Assembly (NCBI RefSeq): GCF_030388325.1
Contig: NZ_CP103794.1
Location: 4,836,001 to 4,900,000, forward strand
Direction: 5' to 3'
Origin: Flavobacterium johnsoniae
GTDB lineage: Bacteria > Bacteroidota > Bacteroidia > Flavobacteriales > Flavobacteriaceae
Length of the DNA: 64,000 nucleotides
The position numbers and the translations under genes are program-made. This document shows positions 63,001 to 64,000 of the stretch, one piece after another. How positions within the stretch are numbered: position 1 is the first letter of the stretch; the number at the start of each line of letters is the position of its first letter. The notes beneath the pieces were generated by a model, which worked only from the letters and a program-made list of their open reading frames with translations, did no database searches and had not been told where the DNA came from.

Positions 63001-63281
63001 CTCAACTCAGGCTGCATGCACTGGATCTGGAACTTCCCTATATCAAAATAGAAGTGCGCGATAACGGCATTGGATTCTCACAGCAGTACGCCGAACAGAT
63101 TTTCAATATCTTCCAGCGCCTGCATGGAAACGACCAGTATTCAGGCACCGGAATCGGCCTTGCCATGTGCCGCAAGATCATGCAGAACCATAATGGTGAA
63201 ATTACTGCCGCATCGCAGGAAGGCTCAGGCACTGTTTTTACTATTATTATGCCTGCACTGCGCGAAAAAAATGGGGGATGA
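60027..63281 (+). CDS. Multi-PAS sensor histidine kinase
   Basis: 1084 residues, starting at a TTG (no in-frame ATG or GTG gives a sensible N-terminus; the sequence after TTG matches how such kinases begin). Five to six PAS domains fill residues about 30-820 (examples DNTKTAYRFNGILQDITQ, FMDILQQVYRTG, GTAQDVTKEKE as PAC ends). Then a HisKA domain with phospho-acceptor His856 (ASHDLQEPIRK) and a HATPase with DNGIGFS and GTGIGLAM. No signal or membrane helix, so it reads a cytoplasmic cue. The CheY-like receivers at 58283, 58804 and 63331 are likely partners; the last follows 49 bases later. Confidence 0.9.
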   Translation: MNQDPNTSDFYFLQNGGEAAELIENIDWESHTLGTPDTWPENLKNTIATIVSSKFPMFLYWGDQLIQFYNDAYRPSFGNEGRHPKAMGQKAVDCWPEIWDFIHPLIQKVLSTGESIWYDDLLLPIFRNGKMEDVYWTFSYSPIRDDRRQIKGVLVICNETTEKVNSRLHLQQSSDELEFAINAAEFGTYDLDPRTRRFSSNARLKDWFGLKADQQVKLEHALGAVAEKDRQRVTESINYALRYESGGRYDIEYTIIHPITKIPRIVHALGKAWFDNTKTAYRFNGILQDITQHRKAAQELQKSRQLTDLTIQSMGLGLFSVDYAADTLEYSAEFSRILSGNFKPGLGRKDFLKYVHPDDLHLRTAAIKSGMENGTFNYAPRVIWDDGSIHQIAISAARIINSEAKAPMFSGTVADITEKENSRLALEQAQSRLEMTKREADRHFSNVTDSSPTGLWLSNPQGMFTYFNKTLIDFTGVPYQELLEGKWTWVIAEQDYKKTKEAYLKALEQKSHFDVLFRARKNNGQLIWCRAAGDPFYDADGQYGGYAGFCMDIDEIISVRQAVIESQNQLTSMIEQSPVGICLFTGLDMKIEIANDIMIGYWGKDSSVIGLPMEEAVPELRGQPFMDILQQVYRTGETYYGHSVPADLKLNGKISTYYFEFTYTPIRDSKGTIYGVMDIAIDVTDQVIATKKLEETRMALAGAIELAELSTWTLDAESKTITCSDRFKEWLGLSAGTADREEFLQRISEPYRHKVAAALEEALSGSAEQFYDYEFQIVNKITGQQRIIHANAQVQYGKDDVVKSLSGTAQDVTKEKELQQELTFKVKEQTAELQTKNAELEANNRELSQFAYIASHDLQEPIRKISVFTDLLQNNLGKNPEKVNTYIDKISSSSRRMENLIKDVLQFSKLTHISHQFVPVNLNTVLSEILADFELVIEQKNAQVSIGQLPLVQAIPLQMSQLFGNLLSNALKYTKPGTRPEISINAQPVPEAQLRLHALDLELPYIKIEVRDNGIGFSQQYAEQIFNIFQRLHGNDQYSGTGIGLAMCRKIMQNHNGEITAASQEGSGTVFTIIMPALREKNGG

Positions 63282-63330
63282 TAAAAAATTAGGAGGGAAA
63301 ATAGTATATTTACACTCCATTATTATACAT

Positions 63331-63714
63331 ATGACGACCATTTTTTTAATTGATGATGATCCAGACGACCGCGAAATCTTTGCTGAACTGCTGGCCGAAG
63401 ACCATCCCTCAATTGTACTGCAGCAAGCCATAAATGGCGCAGATGCCTTTGAAAAACTTAAATCTGAAAACTTTACAAAGCCGGATTTGATTTTTCTGGA
63501 CCTCAATATGCCCATAATGGACGGGCGTACCTTCTTGCAGCACATTAAAATGGATCCGGACCTGAAGGATATACCGGTTATCATATATACGACATCCTCA
63601 AGTGATCTGGACAGGAATTTTGCCATGGAAAACAAGGCCGCCTTTTTCCTGACCAAACAATATTCGCTGCAGCAGCAGCGAAAGGATATTATGGCGGCCA
63701 TAAAGAACTTCTAA
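63331..63714 (+). CDS. CheY-like single-domain response regulator
   Basis: 127 residues from ATG at 63331 (MTTIFLIDDDPDDREIF). Asp57 in IFLDLNMPIM, VIIYTTSSSD and Lys in FFLTKQYS complete the receiver. It follows the PAS kinase by 49 bases; TATATTTA at 63306-63313 offers a possible own promoter. Probably the direct phosphate acceptor of the kinase. The 286 bases after it to the window end hold no gene that I can support. Confidence 0.9.
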   Translation: MTTIFLIDDDPDDREIFAELLAEDHPSIVLQQAINGADAFEKLKSENFTKPDLIFLDLNMPIMDGRTFLQHIKMDPDLKDIPVIIYTTSSSDLDRNFAMENKAAFFLTKQYSLQQQRKDIMAAIKNF

Positions 63715-64000
63715 ACTCTTGATTCCCCTTACATTGATCAACGCTATTAAAAAAAGAATTATTTCTTACAAAAAACTCCCTTTTTGAAACTTTTAAGCTA
63801 TTCTCATGGGGCTTAATTCATTAAGTGCAGACTCTACTTTACTCCAATTCGAACAGCGTAAAATCTTCTCTCAATTTTGCGTCAAAAACTTAAAGCTTTT
63901 TTCTGCGGCGCAAAAGCAAAATTTCCTGCCATTTCATCATATTGGACTTACTGTTCCGATTTAAACAGTACTATAAAAAGAAATTTAAAAGCAGATTCAT

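Noticed and set aside
1..64000. CRISPR arrays, IS elements, tRNA, rRNA, integrase and att sites
   Set aside because: I saw no regular spacer-repeat pattern, transposase or integrase motif, or tRNA/rRNA sequence; the element ends must lie outside the window.

Overview
The window is AT-rich Bacteroidota DNA, most likely Flavobacteriaceae (Flavobacterium or a close relative). The support is: promoters of the TTG-N17..23-TAnnTTTG type, weak ribosome binding sites, a SusC/SusD pair, DUF6520, DUF6965 and histone-H1-like small proteins, and Bacteroidota-type conjugation genes. Most of the window reads as the interior of an integrative conjugative element (or large conjugative plasmid). No integrase, att site, tRNA, rRNA, IS element or CRISPR array was seen, so both ends of the element lie outside.

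Layout. (1) 1-7.7 kb, minus strand: mating-pair-formation operon traE-traF-(C5 DNA methyltransferase)-traG-three TraI-like proteins-traJ-traK, continuing off the left edge. (2) 7.9-11.6 kb, minus: a five-gene unit with an AraC-type regulator, an RteC-like protein of unknown role, two lipoproteins and a small membrane protein, divergent from a TPR/AraC hybrid sensor-regulator (11.9-13.6 kb), then a histone-H1-like gene and an XRE repressor. (3) 14.3-14.5 kb: a strongly structured, probably non-coding RNA. (4) 14.7-23.8 kb: cargo with a SusC/SusD outer-membrane importer and a prolyl-oligopeptidase-like peptidase facing a Cys-rich DUF6520 peptide and a MauE-like redox membrane protein. (5) 23.9-28.2 kb: mobilisation block (candidate oriT, MobC-like accessory protein, relaxase, coupling ATPase). 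(6) 28.3-41.5 kb: a defence island. It holds a putative PD-(D/E)XK nuclease with a small partner, a four-gene ABC-three-component-like system (Rad50-like ATPase, middle component, trypsin-like protease, metallo-beta-lactamase protein), a CBASS operon of the E2-only (type II-short) kind with an HNH-SAVED effector, and an Mrr-like restriction endonuclease. (7) 41.9-44.6 kb: small lipoprotein and membrane proteins, a second structured element and a frameshifted response regulator. (8) 45-55.5 kb: DNA repair and damage tolerance genes (DinB, DnaE-type polymerase, AlkB, UvrD/PcrA helicase, exonuclease VII, SSB). (9) 55.6-58 kb: PcfK/PcfJ-type mobile-element genes. (10) 58.3-63.7 kb: CheY-like response regulators and a multi-PAS histidine kinase.

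How it works together (inference): the tra and mob blocks move the element. MobC and the relaxase process DNA at oriT, the coupling ATPase delivers it, and the tra proteins form the channel. SSB, PcfK/PcfJ and the methyltransferase probably support the DNA after entry. The defence island and the repair/mutagenesis genes are cargo that would help a host survive phage or DNA damage. Base composition is mosaic: the ABC-like and nuclease modules are visibly AT-richer than the DinB-DnaE-UvrD-SSB block, so the element appears to be assembled from several sources.
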